Source: JAICUY01 sp035708065
GTDB lineage: Bacteria > Chloroflexota > Limnocylindria > QHBO01
DNA: 64,000 bases
Assembly: GCA_035708065.1 (NCBI GenBank)
Contig: DASSTC010000029.1
Location: forward strand, 11,412 to 75,411
Direction of reading: 5' to 3'
Shown here: piece by piece, positions 15,948 through 24,900 of the stretch
How positions within the stretch are numbered: the stretch's first letter is position 1
Layout: each line of letters starts with the position of its first letter
Notes under the pieces: generated by a model
The model's database searches: none
What the model was told of the DNA's origin: nothing
The model's input: only the letters and a program-made list of their open reading frames with translations
Program-made: the position numbers and the translations under genes

Positions 15948-17030
15948 CTACGGCGTCAGGAAGAAGAAGGCGATGGCCAGGATCAGATAGACCGATGTCA
16001 GCTGCAGGCCCTCGACCCAGTTCGACTGGCCATCGAGCGCGATGAAGCCTGCGATGAAGACGCCGACCCCGACCGCCACCACCTCGAGCGGGGTGAAGAC
16101 CAGCGTCAGGGGGTGGCCGAACACGAGCCCGAAGAGCACGAGCACCGGCACGGCGAACAGAGCGATCTGCGTGGCCGAGCCGATCGACGTGATCAGGCTG
16201 AAGTCCATCTTGTTCTTGTAGGCCAGGGTGATGCCCACGACGTGCTCGGCCAGGTTACCGATCAGCGGGATGAGGATGATCCCGATGAAGAACTCGCTGA
16301 TCCCGAGCGACGCGACGGCCGGCTCCAGGGTGTGGACCAGCACCTCGCTGGCGAAGGTCAGCGCGGCGGCCGATGCGAGCAGCACCACCAGCGCCACCTT
16401 CCAGCTCCACTCGGCGATCTCCTCCTCCTGGTCGTGCGCCGCGGGCGGCGCCGCCGGTGAGCGCAGGAAGAAGAAGGTCTGGGCGGCGTAGGTCGTGATC
16501 AGCAGGATCGCGACCCCGACGGTCAGCGCCTCGATCTGGAAGAACTGCGGGTCGCCCGGCGCGGTGCCCTCCCCACCGCCGATGAGGAAGGCGAACGTGG
16601 CCGGCACGATGAGCCCGATGGTGGCCAGGATCAGCGACGCGGCGTTCATGCCGGTCAGCTGCGCGTCGTAGCGCTGCACGCCGTTCTTGATGCCGCCGAC
16701 GAGCAGCGAGGCGCCGAGCACCAGCAGCAGGTTGCCGATGATCGAGCCGGTGATCGAGGCGTGGACGATCTCGATCTTGTCGTCGACGATCAGGAACGCG
16801 GCGATGATGATCTCGCCGATATTGCCGACCGTCGCGTTCATGATCCCGCCGATGCGCGGGCCGGTGGCGATCCCCAGCTGCTCGGTGGCGTGGCCGAGCA
16901 CGTAGGCCAGGCCGAGGATCGTCAGCGCGCTGACGCCGAAGGTGAGGGTCGCGTCGGCGTCGAGCAGCCGCAGCGCCAGGGTGACGATGGTCCCCCCGAT
17001 CGACAGGGCGTAGGCGATCAGGGAGAACAT
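15948..17030 (-). CDS. cax: Calcium/proton antiporter
   Basis: 360-residue integral membrane protein with about eleven hydrophobic segments and the two inverted CaCA-family repeats: GGIMNATVGNIGEIIIAAF and FFIGIILIPLIGNLAEHVVGI, whose acidic residues bind Ca2+. It is of the CAX type that exports Ca2+ in exchange for protons. An acidic cytoplasmic loop (DQEEEIAEW) splits the two halves, as usual. TACCAT six bases upstream of the ATG suggests a leaderless transcript. No obvious partner genes. Confidence 0.92.
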   Translation of the reverse strand: MFSLIAYALSIGGTIVTLALRLLDADATLTFGVSALTILGLAYVLGHATEQLGIATGPRIGGIMNATVGNIGEIIIAAFLIVDDKIEIVHASITGSIIGNLLLVLGASLLVGGIKNGVQRYDAQLTGMNAASLILATIGLIVPATFAFLIGGGEGTAPGDPQFFQIEALTVGVAILLITTYAAQTFFFLRSPAAPPAAHDQEEEIAEWSWKVALVVLLASAAALTFASEVLVHTLEPAVASLGISEFFIGIILIPLIGNLAEHVVGITLAYKNKMDFSLITSIGSATQIALFAVPVLVLFGLVFGHPLTLVFTPLEVVAVGVGVFIAGFIALDGQSNWVEGLQLTSVYLILAIAFFFLTP

Positions 17031-17036
17031 CCGCCG

Positions 17037-17042
17037 ATGGTA
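17037..17042 (-). promoter_or_regulatory. Candidate leaderless -10 element of cax
   Basis: TACCAT on the minus strand, six bases before the ATG at 17030. Confidence 0.5.
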
Positions 17043-17075
17043 GCCGCTGGCGTCATGGCCACGCGACGCCCGACG

Positions 17076-17876
17076 TCAGGACGCGGCGGGAGTCGTGGAC
17101 GGGCTGACCGAGGCGCTCGGCGTCGCGCTGCGACTCGGGCTCGGGCTGGGGCTGGGGCTGGGTGCCGGCTCGCCGGGCAGGCCCGCGAGCATGGCCGCGT
17201 TGATCTTGGCATCGGTGCCGATCATCAGGAAGACGTAGTCGTCCGCGGCCCACGTGTAGATCATCGTCCCGGCGGCGGTGGCGTTGTCCTCGGGACGGAC
17301 CCAGACCGTGTTGCCGCCGACCGTCTGGCGCTTCCACGCCTCGGGGTGCAGGCCGGCGATCCCGACGTAGCGGCCGGCCGTGGCGAGATACGGGCGCAGC
17401 TCAGCAGTCTTCACCGGCTGTCCCTCGACGCGCATGGCGTAGAGCGACAGCTTGCGTGGCTCGACGTAGGCGAGCGCCAGGGAACGGAATCGGCTGCCGA
17501 TCGACCCGAACGCCTGCGCCACGTCACCGGGGGTCAGGCCGTACTCGTCGGGCGGAGGCTTGACGACCGGCGAGCCGGCGACGGTGTCCGGAATGACGGC
17601 CTCCAGGGCTGCGTCCGGCGGGTTGGTGTACGACGGCGTCGGGGACGGGGTGGGAACCGGCGTGGGGGTCGGCGCCGGCGTGGCGGAGGCTGCGGCCGAG
17701 GCCGGCAGCGAGACGCTCGCGGAGCCGGTCGGCGTGGTGCTCCCGCAGGCGGCGAGCAGCAGGGTGATGACCAGAAGCGCCACGGCGCCGGCGGACACGC
17801 CGGGGTTGGTCGGGCGCAGCGCGACAGAGCGAGGGATCCGCATGGGAGCGGCGATCATAGCATCGCCGCTGGTCAC
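17076..17876 (-). CDS. Lipoprotein of unknown function
   Basis: Up to 266 residues. A hydrophobic leader ends in the lipobox LLLAACGS, predicting lipidation and surface anchoring. Pro/Thr/Ser-rich linkers flank a globular centre (about 90-235) that has no family I recognise; it contains GLTPGDVAQAFGSIGSRF and TVWVRPEDNATAAGTMIYTW. Possible starts are GTG at 17876, which overlaps the stop of the upstream gene as GTGA, and ATG at 17843; the first implies translational coupling to the large GGDEF protein, the second gives a more normal signal peptide. The C-terminal PSPSPSP tail accounts for simple DNA repeats near 17130. Confidence 0.72.
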   Translation of the reverse strand: MTSGDAMIAAPMRIPRSVALRPTNPGVSAGAVALLVITLLLAACGSTTPTGSASVSLPASAAASATPAPTPTPVPTPSPTPSYTNPPDAALEAVIPDTVAGSPVVKPPPDEYGLTPGDVAQAFGSIGSRFRSLALAYVEPRKLSLYAMRVEGQPVKTAELRPYLATAGRYVGIAGLHPEAWKRQTVGGNTVWVRPEDNATAAGTMIYTWAADDYVFLMIGTDAKINAAMLAGLPGEPAPSPSPSPSPSRSATPSASVSPSTTPAAS

Positions 17877-20800
17877 GCTGCCCCGGCCACCTCGTCGTCG
17901 GGCGGGGGAACGAGCGAGGTCGGCTCGGCGGGGCTCGAAGCGGTTTCGGAGGGCTGCCGATCGGCGCGGCGGCGACGAGGCGCCGTCGGTCGTGCCGGTG
18001 CGGCGGCGGCGGCGAGCGCGTCGAGCACGTCGGGGCGGAAGCGGCGCTTCTCGGCTCGCAGCTCGGTGAGGGCGACCGAGCGCGACAGCCGCTTGCCGCC
18101 GACGCCGTTGGTCATGACGTCATAGGCGTTCGCCGCAGCGACGATCTGCGCCGAGATCGGGCGGGTGCGCGCCTCCCGGCTGCGCCGCGCCCAGTGCATC
18201 ACATCGTCGACGGCGGCCAGCGACGGGATGCCGTGCAGCTCTCCGGTGGTCACGAGCTCCAGGCCGTGCAGCCGCGCGGCGAGCTCCACGTTGCGCGCGT
18301 CGTTCTCGTCGCAGCCGAGGCGGCGGGCCATGGCCGCGGCCAGCCGGCCGACACGGTTGGCGTGCGCCCAGCTCGCCGCGCCCCGCGCGTCGAGCGTGCG
18401 GGCCATTGACAGCAGCGCGTCGCGGATGGCCGGGTCGTCGGTATCGGCGCCGATCCGCGTGGCGTGCTCGACGAGATGCTCGACGGCTCGCGGTTCGTCG
18501 GCGCGGAGCAGCGCGGCGCGTGCCAGCTGGTCGAGCGTGCCGCGCAGATCGCGCATCTCGCTCGGGACGTCGGCGGCGAGCACCACGCGATCCTCGCCGG
18601 ACTGCTTCCCGAAGTAGAGGGCGGTATCCGCCGCGCCGATGAGCGCGTTCTTGTCGTCGGCATCGCTCGGGTGGCTGGCCACACCGACGGTGATCGTCAC
18701 CGGGCTCAGCTCCTTGGCGGTCAGCCGCGCCACCGCGCGGCGCACCCGCTCGCCGATCGTGGCCCCGGTGGCGGCATCGACGCCGCGCAGGATCAGGGCG
18801 AACTCGTCGCCGCCGTAGCGGTAGACACCATCGTTGGCGCGCGCCGACTCACGGATCGCCGCGCCGATGGCGTGGAGCAGCGCGTCGCCGGCGGGGTGTC
18901 CCAGCCGGTCGTTGTACGCCTTGAAGTTGTCGAGGTCCATCATCAGCAGCGCGACCGGCTCGTCGGCATCCGCGGCCTGCTCGAGCACCTCGGCCAGGTT
19001 GAGCTGGAAGGCGCCGTGGTTGCCCAGCTCGGTCAGGGCATCGGTCTGACCCCGAACGACGACGGCGTGGTGCGTGTCGGCATTACGCAGGGCGATCGAG
19101 GCCTGGCCGGCGAACAGCTTCACCAGCTCGAGGTCGTTCTGGCTGAAGTAGACCTCCGGACCGCCAACGCGGCTGATGTTCAGCGAGCCGGTGACGATTC
19201 CGTCGCTGATCAGCGGGACGACGATCAGTGCCTCCGGATCGTCCGGCGTACCGGGGATCTGCGCGACGCGCGGGTCGGCCAGTGCGTCGTTGGCCAGCAC
19301 CGCCTGGCGGTGGTCGACCGCCCAGCCCATCAGGCCGTGACCGAACGGCACGATGTAGCGCTGCACCTGCTCGGCGTGCCGTTCGCGGGCAAGCACCGGC
19401 AGGAGCACCTGCTGGGTATGGTCCGCGCGGTAGATCGACAGGTTGTCGTAGTGGACGACGCTCTTCAGGCTGTCGGCGATCAGCTCGAAGACGCTCTTCG
19501 GGTCGAGGGTGCCGAGCAGCCGATCGTTGATCTCCAGCAGCCGCCGCTGAGAGTCGAGCTGGCGCGCCAGCTCGGCCGACTGCTCCGCCAGCCGCTCGTA
19601 GGCAGTGGCATTCGCCATCGCCTGCGCCGCGTAGCCGGCGAAGATCTTCATCGTCTGCAGGTCGTCCTCGGTGAACTGGTTGAGCCCCAGCTTCGAAAGG
19701 GCGAGGACCCCGAGCGCACGCTCTTCGTAGAGCATCGGGACCACGAGCATCGACTCGTCGATGTCATCGGTCCCGTCGATCGTCAGGCCACGCTCGTCCG
19801 CCAGCGCGTCGTTGATGAGCAGCGCCTCGCCGGTCTCGGCCACGGTGCCGGTGAACGAGCCGGGGCCGATGTCGACCTTCAGCCGCTCCTCGAAATCGCC
19901 GTCACCCAGCAGGCGGCGGGTGTAGGCCACCGGCTCGCAGGTGCGCGTGGTCCAGTCGACGGTGTAGATCCGGATGTCGTGGTACGCGGCCAGCGTGCTC
20001 GCCTCGGCGACGATCGCTTCGGCGATCGCCTTGACATCGGTCAGGCGGTTCAGGCGCGCCGAGAGGTCCTGGATCGACTTCATGCGTGCCGCCTGCTCCG
20101 CGGCGGACCGATACAGCCGCGCGTTGCTGATGGCGACCGCCGCCTGGTTGGCGAAGGCCTGCGCCAGCGCGAGCTCGTCCTCGGGCCACTCGTGGTCACG
20201 GCCGTGGTACAGGCCCAGGACGCCGACCGCCCGGTCGTGGGACAGCAGCGGCACGATGCAGGCAGTGCGGATCCCGTCGCGCTGGTAGGTCTCGCGCATG
20301 ACCCCGACACTGCCGCGACTGTCGGCATGGTCGACGACGTAGGTCCGCCGATCGCGGACGGCGTAGATGCCCAGGGAGGGGCTTTCCAGCGTCAGCTCGG
20401 CGACCGATGCGTGGAACTCGTCGCTGATGCCCCGCGAGGCCGCGGGTTCGAACGGGTGCTCGGGGTCGTCGGTGATGAGCCACAGGCCGGCCTTGTCGGC
20501 GTCGAACAGGAGCCGGGTACGGTCGATGATGTCGCTCAGCACCACGTTCAGGTCGAGCTTGCCGGTGAGCTCCTGGGTGATGCCGCGCAGCGCCCGCGCC
20601 CTGGTCAGCTCGCGGCGGACGCGGCTCAGCAGGCGCGCGCTGTGGATGGCGACCGCGATGGCGTTGCCGGCGGTGCGCAGGAACGGCAGGTGGCCGACAC
20701 TCAGCACGCCACCCGGCTCGTCCGCGACGAGCAGCTGGCCGACGATCTCGCCGGCGGCGCGCAACGGCAGCCGAACCTCGGTGAGCGACGACGCGTGGTC

Positions 20801-21289
20801 GGTCGCGCGCTGGACCGATTCGGCGAGCGGCTCTCCGTCGCCCTCGGCGACGTCGATGCTGGTCGGCGGCGTCATCCGGTAGCCGGCGTGCGTCTCGAGC
20901 GCCAGCGATCCGTTGCGAACAAGGTAGATGGCGATGCGCGGGTAGTCGAAGCGCGAGCGGATCGCCTCGACCGCGACGCGGCAGACCGCCGAGACGTTCG
21001 AGGCAGCGGCCGCTCCCTGCGCCAGCCGCGCGAGGACGGCGAGCTCGGCGTCGCGCTGCTCGTCGGCGACCGGCAGGGCCGGCTCCGCCTCGGCACCCTC
21101 GGCGAGCAGGCGCTCGACATCGCCGCGCCGATAACGACGGTCACCGCGCGGGTTGATGCGGTACGCCGTCAGCCGGCCGGCCTCGGTCCAGGCGCGGATC
21201 GTGTTCGGGTGAACGCCGAGCAACGCCGCCGCCTGGGCGACGCCGATCAGGGCGTCGTCCGCGACCCGGTCGCGAAGGGGGTTCGCCAC
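17873..21289 (-). CDS. HTH-GAF-GGDEF-HD multidomain signalling protein
   Basis: 1138 residues. About 13-65: MerR/excisionase-type helix-turn-helix (AAALLGVHPNTIRAWTEAGRLTAYR and RRYRRGDVERLL). About 85-740: four GAF-like sensor modules. About 750-905: diguanylate cyclase domain with intact YGGDEF near 825. About 955-1085: an HD-GYP-like domain that keeps the first His (SWAHANRVG) but has LHG where LHD is expected and lacks the GYP loop, so it is probably not a phosphodiesterase. Role: c-di-GMP synthesis under multiple sensory inputs, perhaps DNA-localised. GTG start with GGAGG six bases upstream. It is followed by, and overlaps, the lipoprotein gene. Confidence 0.85.
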   Translation of the reverse strand: MANPLRDRVADDALIGVAQAAALLGVHPNTIRAWTEAGRLTAYRINPRGDRRYRRGDVERLLAEGAEAEPALPVADEQRDAELAVLARLAQGAAAASNVSAVCRVAVEAIRSRFDYPRIAIYLVRNGSLALETHAGYRMTPPTSIDVAEGDGEPLAESVQRATDHASSLTEVRLPLRAAGEIVGQLLVADEPGGVLSVGHLPFLRTAGNAIAVAIHSARLLSRVRRELTRARALRGITQELTGKLDLNVVLSDIIDRTRLLFDADKAGLWLITDDPEHPFEPAASRGISDEFHASVAELTLESPSLGIYAVRDRRTYVVDHADSRGSVGVMRETYQRDGIRTACIVPLLSHDRAVGVLGLYHGRDHEWPEDELALAQAFANQAAVAISNARLYRSAAEQAARMKSIQDLSARLNRLTDVKAIAEAIVAEASTLAAYHDIRIYTVDWTTRTCEPVAYTRRLLGDGDFEERLKVDIGPGSFTGTVAETGEALLINDALADERGLTIDGTDDIDESMLVVPMLYEERALGVLALSKLGLNQFTEDDLQTMKIFAGYAAQAMANATAYERLAEQSAELARQLDSQRRLLEINDRLLGTLDPKSVFELIADSLKSVVHYDNLSIYRADHTQQVLLPVLARERHAEQVQRYIVPFGHGLMGWAVDHRQAVLANDALADPRVAQIPGTPDDPEALIVVPLISDGIVTGSLNISRVGGPEVYFSQNDLELVKLFAGQASIALRNADTHHAVVVRGQTDALTELGNHGAFQLNLAEVLEQAADADEPVALLMMDLDNFKAYNDRLGHPAGDALLHAIGAAIRESARANDGVYRYGGDEFALILRGVDAATGATIGERVRRAVARLTAKELSPVTITVGVASHPSDADDKNALIGAADTALYFGKQSGEDRVVLAADVPSEMRDLRGTLDQLARAALLRADEPRAVEHLVEHATRIGADTDDPAIRDALLSMARTLDARGAASWAHANRVGRLAAAMARRLGCDENDARNVELAARLHGLELVTTGELHGIPSLAAVDDVMHWARRSREARTRPISAQIVAAANAYDVMTNGVGGKRLSRSVALTELRAEKRRFRPDVLDALAAAAAPARPTAPRRRRADRQPSETASSPAEPTSLVPPPDDEVAGAA

Positions 21290-21434
21290 GCGTCAACCTC
21301 CGCTGTGTTGCCGGCTGGCTATCCAGCGCTCGGGATGGAAGTTCTGGTAGGTGCCGTATACCGGATGGTATTGGTGGCAACCGCGACGGCCGATGCCCCG
21401 TTCGTACCAATTCGCCCGGTACGAGCGCCGTTGC

Positions 21435-22178
21435 CTACACCAGCGCGGCCACCAGCGCCAGCGCCAGACCGATGCCCCCCAGGACGCCGCCGAGCACCGC
21501 GGCGAGCACCGCGACCGGCAGCCAGCGCCGGCGGGGTCCGCCGAGCAGCCGCATCGCCTCGTCGAGCTCGAGCGCCGAGATGAGGTAGCCGCCCGGCGGC
21601 GGAGCCAGCCGCAGCCGGTCGCCGATGCGCTCGGGGGTTGCCAGCACCAGCAGCCGGTCGACGACGCTGATCATCCGCGTCTCGGCACGCGCGGCAGTGA
21701 CCGGTCCGAACTGGGCGCTCAGTCGGGCGATCGCCGGCTGATACGTCTCGTCCAGCTCGTCGGCGCGCCCGTTCCAGACGTGCGGGATGGCCACCAGCGG
21801 TTCGGCGGCCTCCGCGGGGTCCAGCGTCAGCGCGCCGTCGTGGTCCCACAGCTCGAAGCTGCGTGTCTCGCGCCGGTGCTCGATGCTGCGCCAGCCGTCT
21901 CGCGTCTTCACCTCGACGTCCCGGTGCCAGGCCACGAGGCGCTCGTCCTCCTCGCTGACCAGTGGGTCGGCGCAGCGCACGCGCCCGATCACGCGGACCG
22001 GCCGGTCGGGAGGATCAGCGGTGTCGAGCAGCTCGCCGACCTTGACCTGTCGGGCGCCGCCGAGCCGGCGCGCCATGCGGAAATGCGCGTGGCTGGTGGC
22101 GAGGGTCAGCAGGCCGCCGGCGAGCAGGGCAAGCCCGACCAGGGCAACGACCAGCCAGGCGAGCACGGCGGGGGGCAT
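21435..22178 (-). CDS. GIDE-like membrane protein
   Basis: 247 residues: one membrane helix at the N-terminus (about 5-27), a soluble middle and a hydrophobic C-terminal hairpin (about 210-245). The middle contains VRCADPLVSEEDERLVAWHRDVEVKTR, SFELWDHDGALTLDPAEA and TMISVVDRLLVLA-like strands, matching the layout of GIDE domains, the membrane-associated domain also found in mitochondrial MUL1 ligases; prokaryotic members lack the RING and their role is unknown. The frame is open further upstream, but ATG at 22178 gives the membrane helix at the N-terminus and has TATACT eight bases before it (leaderless). Confidence 0.75.
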   Translation of the reverse strand: MPPAVLAWLVVALVGLALLAGGLLTLATSHAHFRMARRLGGARQVKVGELLDTADPPDRPVRVIGRVRCADPLVSEEDERLVAWHRDVEVKTRDGWRSIEHRRETRSFELWDHDGALTLDPAEAAEPLVAIPHVWNGRADELDETYQPAIARLSAQFGPVTAARAETRMISVVDRLLVLATPERIGDRLRLAPPPGGYLISALELDEAMRLLGGPRRRWLPVAVLAAVLGGVLGGIGLALALVAALV

Positions 22179-22186
22179 CGGCGCGG

Positions 22187-22192
22187 AGTATA
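22187..22192 (-). promoter_or_regulatory. Candidate leaderless -10 element
   Basis: TATACT on the minus strand, eight bases before the ATG at 22178. Confidence 0.5.
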
Positions 22193-22541
22193 TCGGCCCG
22201 TTCGGGGTGGCAGATCGTCGCAGAGATGTCGGTCGTCGCATCTGCCCGCGTTCCCGCTGCCTGCGGAGCGTTAGCCGGCAGACTTGTGTCAGATCCCGAA
22301 GACTGACCGATACATCGGCCGAAGTTACCGCAAGCGCCTTCCGCGCTGCGAATGACCGATATGTCGGACAGCAGCCAGCGTGAGCGGCGCGGCCGCGCGC
22401 ACTTCGTGCGGAATAGTGACCGATAAAGCCGCCAACCGCAGCGCGAACCGCGATTCGCGTGAAATTCAACCGACACAGCGATCACTCAACGCCGAGCGGC
22501 ACAGACGGGGACTCCCGCGGCGTCAGGCCGAAGCGTTGGTG
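22193..22541. other. Intergenic region with palindromic repeats
   Basis: About 350 bases without a convincing gene. It holds three TGACCGATA copies (near 22304, 22353 and 22417), two followed by a near-complementary TCGG arm, plus the dispersed element at 22351-22411. Open frames here are extensions of the flanking gene with poor codon use. Confidence 0.6.
22351..22411. repeat. Dispersed intergenic repeat, copy A
   Basis: Sixty-one bases that align without gaps to 63361-63421. It opens with the imperfect palindrome TGACCGATATGTCGGACA, then a variable ten bases, then a GCGGCGCGGCnGCGCGC block and CTTCGT. The first 20 bases differ from copy B at one position. Confidence 0.65.
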
Positions 22542-22976
22542 TCATTGCGGAAACATCGCTCGGATGTACGAGCCGTCGATGACCCACCCATCGGCCGGTC
22601 GGATCGTCACCACGGCGCGGAAGAGCGCCGGCGGCTGGTCGACCAGACCCCGTAGCTCGACGATGACCGCGTCCTGGGGATTGAATACCCCCGCACCGCC
22701 CATGTCGCACTCCAGGCGGCTGATGCCGGTCGCACCGTGGACACCCATGGCTGTGATTTCACGCGCCTGCGGCACTCGAGACAGCACCCAGCCCGACGCA
22801 ATGTCGACGAAGTGCTGCCGATCCTCGGGTTTCGGAAGGAAGCTTGCCTGAGCCGTGACGAGACACTGTGCGGTCCGCCAGGCCTTATGCGGCGCCACAG
22901 CGGAATCTGGTTGGAGCAGGCACCCTGCGAGAACGATCGAGAGCGTCAACGTGCCGATCGTCACGAGGCGACTCAT
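22542..22976 (-). CDS. Small lipoprotein of unknown function
   Basis: 144 residues with a signal peptide ending in the lipobox SIVLAGCL (Cys about residue 19), so it should be exported and lipidated. The rest has two further cysteines (AQCLVTAQ and LECDMGG) that could pair, and ends with VVTIRPADGWVIDGSYIRAMFPQ. No family recognised. Its ATG overlaps the stop of the YbaK-like gene (ATGA), so it is translated from the same message. Confidence 0.7.
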   Translation of the reverse strand: MSRLVTIGTLTLSIVLAGCLLQPDSAVAPHKAWRTAQCLVTAQASFLPKPEDRQHFVDIASGWVLSRVPQAREITAMGVHGATGISRLECDMGGAGVFNPQDAVIVELRGLVDQPPALFRAVVTIRPADGWVIDGSYIRAMFPQ

Positions 22977-23449
22977 TCGGCGATGTCGACGACCAGTGCG
23001 CCAGCGGCGCGCTGGAGCTCCGCGGGCGACACCGAGAAGACGGCGTCCGGCAAGCCCGCGGCGGCCCACACGACGTCGAACCCGAGCAGCGCGCGGTCCA
23101 TGAGCACCGACAGCGGCTGGGAGTGGCCCAGCGGTGGCACGCCGCCGATGGCGTAACCGGTCGCCGCGCGCGCCTCGTCGCCGGTTGCGCGTCGCACCGA
23201 CGCAACATCCACGTCGAGCACGCCCCCCAGCCGCGCCACCGACAGCCGGTCCGCGCCGGAGAGCAGGGCCACGACGGGCACGTCGCCAGCAATGAACACG
23301 AGGGACTTCACGATCTGGGCGACGTCGCAGCCGACGGCACGAGCGGCATCGGTCGCCGTTCGGGTGCCTTCCGGGAAGCGCGTGACCGAGATGGCGAGGC
23401 CCGCATCGGCTGCGGCAGCCACGACGCGCGACACGTTGGCGTGCTCCAT
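22973..23449 (-). CDS. YbaK/EbsC family aminoacyl-tRNA deacylase
   Basis: 158 residues of the YbaK/ProX fold, which hydrolyses mischarged tRNAs such as Cys-tRNA(Pro) or Ala-tRNA(Pro). Conserved elements: AVGCDVAQIVKSLVFIAG with the catalytic-region lysine, TGYAIGGVPPLGHSQPLSVLMD (the GGxPPxG loop) and the C-terminal LVVDIAE. Cytoplasmic. It is divergent from the TPP-riboswitch operon and co-transcribed with the small lipoprotein. Confidence 0.88.
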   Translation of the reverse strand: MEHANVSRVVAAAADAGLAISVTRFPEGTRTATDAARAVGCDVAQIVKSLVFIAGDVPVVALLSGADRLSVARLGGVLDVDVASVRRATGDEARAATGYAIGGVPPLGHSQPLSVLMDRALLGFDVVWAAAGLPDAVFSVSPAELQRAAGALVVDIAE

Positions 23450-23496
23450 GAGGCCGATGATGACAGCCCTGTGCTAGGCTCATCGGACCAACCTGG

Positions 23497-23585
23497 GACG
23501 ACAGGGGAGCGCGAAAGCGCTGAGAGTGCGGACCACCGCAGACCCTCGAACCTGATCTGGGTCATGCCAGCGCAGGGAGTTCGGT
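23497..23585 (+). promoter_or_regulatory. TPP riboswitch
   Basis: The leader carries the thi-box: a GGGGAGC 5' segment, CTGAGAG (23520-23526), ACCCTCGAACCTGATC and CTGGGTCATGCCAGCG followed by AGGGAG. These are the conserved pyrimidine- and pyrophosphate-sensor strands. A TAGGCT hexamer at 23474-23479 is a likely -10. Downstream, a GAAGCGC/GCGCCTTC hairpin (about 23589-23607) may be part of the expression platform. Binding of TPP should repress the thiN-ykoEDC operon. Confidence 0.95.
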
Positions 23586-23646
23586 AGCGAAGCGCCGCAG
23601 CGCCTTCCTCTTGAGTCCATCAAGGACCGATGCAGTGGAGGCCGCC

Positions 23647-24294
23647 GTGCGCGCGGTGATCGTCGCCGGGGGTGACCCGGATCCAAGCGACGTCAGCTGG
23701 CTGACCGATGCCGGCCTGCTCGTCGCCGCCGACTCCGGCGCGTCCTGGCTCGACGAGCTCGGGATCACGCCCGACCTGCTGGTCGGCGACCTCGACTCTG
23801 TCGGAGAAGCGCTTGTCGACCGCCTCGCGGCGGCCGGCGTCACCATCGAGCGGCACGCGGCCGACAAGGACGAGTCGGACGCCGAGCTGGCGCTCGCCCG
23901 GGCGGTGGAGTCGGGCGCCGAGACGATCGTGATCCTCGGCGCGCTCTCCGGGGAGCGGCTGGACCACGAGCTGGCCAACCTGCTGCTCCTCGCCGACCCG
24001 GCGTGGCGTGGGCGCGACGTCCGCATCGTGCGTGGTACCACCAGCGTTCGTGCCCTGCACGGCGGGGAGTCGCTCGAGCTGACCGGCCAACCGGGCGATG
24101 TGGTCACGCTCCTGCCGGTGCGTGGCGACGCGCAGGGCGTCACCACCGACGGCCTGCGCTATCCCCTGGCCGACGAGGAGCTGCGCTTCGGGCGGTCCCG
24201 CGGGCTGTCCAACGTGGTGGAGCGGGCGGGGGCATCGGTCTGGTTGAAGAGCGGAACGCTGCTGGTGATCGAAAGCCGGGAGCAGGGAGAATGA
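23647..24294 (+). CDS. thiN: Thiamine pyrophosphokinase
   Basis: 215-residue cytoplasmic enzyme that converts thiamine and ATP to thiamine pyrophosphate. Motifs: AADSGASWLDELGITPDLLVGDLDSV (ATP and Mg2+ site) and DKDESDAELAL, then GALSGERLDHELANLLLL. The C-terminal beta domain binds thiamine. Frame opens at a TTG at 23611, but GTG at 23647 is preceded by GGAGG with a five-base spacer and lies at the expected N-terminus. First gene behind the TPP riboswitch; its stop overlaps the ykoE start. Presence with an importer suggests salvage rather than only synthesis. Confidence 0.92.
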   Translation: MRAVIVAGGDPDPSDVSWLTDAGLLVAADSGASWLDELGITPDLLVGDLDSVGEALVDRLAAAGVTIERHAADKDESDAELALARAVESGAETIVILGALSGERLDHELANLLLLADPAWRGRDVRIVRGTTSVRALHGGESLELTGQPGDVVTLLPVRGDAQGVTTDGLRYPLADEELRFGRSRGLSNVVERAGASVWLKSGTLLVIESREQGE

Positions 24295-24887
24295 GCATGA
24301 ACCAGGAAGCGGCGCCGGCTGGCTGGCGCACGGTCGACATCGTGGTGGTCGCGGTCATCGCTGTCGCCTTCGGGGCAGTGTTCCAGGCGTGGAATGTCGT
24401 ATGGGAGGCGGTGAGGCCCGCGTTCGCCGCCCTCCCGCCGCTGCAGGGGCTGATCTATGGCGTCTGGATGCTGCCGGCGGTGATCGCGCCGCTCGTCGTG
24501 CGCAAGCCCGGCGCGGCCCTGTTCGCCGAGCTCGTGGCTGCCAGCGCATCCGCGCTGTTCGGCGCGCCGTGGGGACTGCTGACCATCGTCTACGGCCTGG
24601 TCGAAGGCGGCGCGGCCGAACTCATCTTCGCGATGACCGGCTATCGCCGCTGGAACGTCGGCGTGGCAATCATCGCCGGGGCCGCGGCGGGCGTCGGCGG
24701 CGCGCTGCTCGACCTGGTGATGTACTACCCGAGCTGGGCGGCGAGCTGGCAGGTGACCTATGCGGTGCTGGTGACGGCAAGCTCGGCGGTCGTCGCCGGC
24801 CTGGGTGGCTGGCTGCTGACCCGGGCGCTGGCCGACACCGGCGTCCTGGCGCCGTTCCCGTCTGGGCGTTCGCAGCGCACGGTCTGA
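24291..24887 (+). CDS. ykoE: ECF transporter substrate-binding (S) component, YkoE type
   Basis: 198 residues with five or six membrane helices. The sequence near 45-125 (GLIYGVWMLPAVIAPLVVRKPGAALFAEL ... GLVEGGAAELIFAMTGYRRW) is characteristic of YkoE, the S component of the YkoEDC importer for thiamine or its pyrimidine (HMP). Two ATGs six bases apart (24291, 24297) are possible; the first overlaps the thiN stop as ATGA. Regulation is by the TPP riboswitch upstream of thiN. Confidence 0.9.
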   Translation: MSMNQEAAPAGWRTVDIVVVAVIAVAFGAVFQAWNVVWEAVRPAFAALPPLQGLIYGVWMLPAVIAPLVVRKPGAALFAELVAASASALFGAPWGLLTIVYGLVEGGAAELIFAMTGYRRWNVGVAIIAGAAAGVGGALLDLVMYYPSWAASWQVTYAVLVTASSAVVAGLGGWLLTRALADTGVLAPFPSGRSQRTV

Positions 24888-24900
24888 GCCGCCGCGCGCG

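Noticed and set aside
18464..21583. A 1039-codon open frame on the plus strand opposite the GGDEF protein.
   Set aside because: It mirrors the third-codon-position GC bias of the true minus-strand gene, has no domain or motif and no start context. Equivalent long antisense frames at 12261-14615, 25050-27317, 36165-38342, 38401-40044 and 60620-63157 were dropped for the same reason.
22193..22541. N-terminal extension of the GIDE-like protein up to 22469.
   Set aside because: The extra 97 residues are Arg/Ser/Ala-rich, pass through the dispersed repeat, and the TATACT hexamer sits eight bases before the ATG at 22178.
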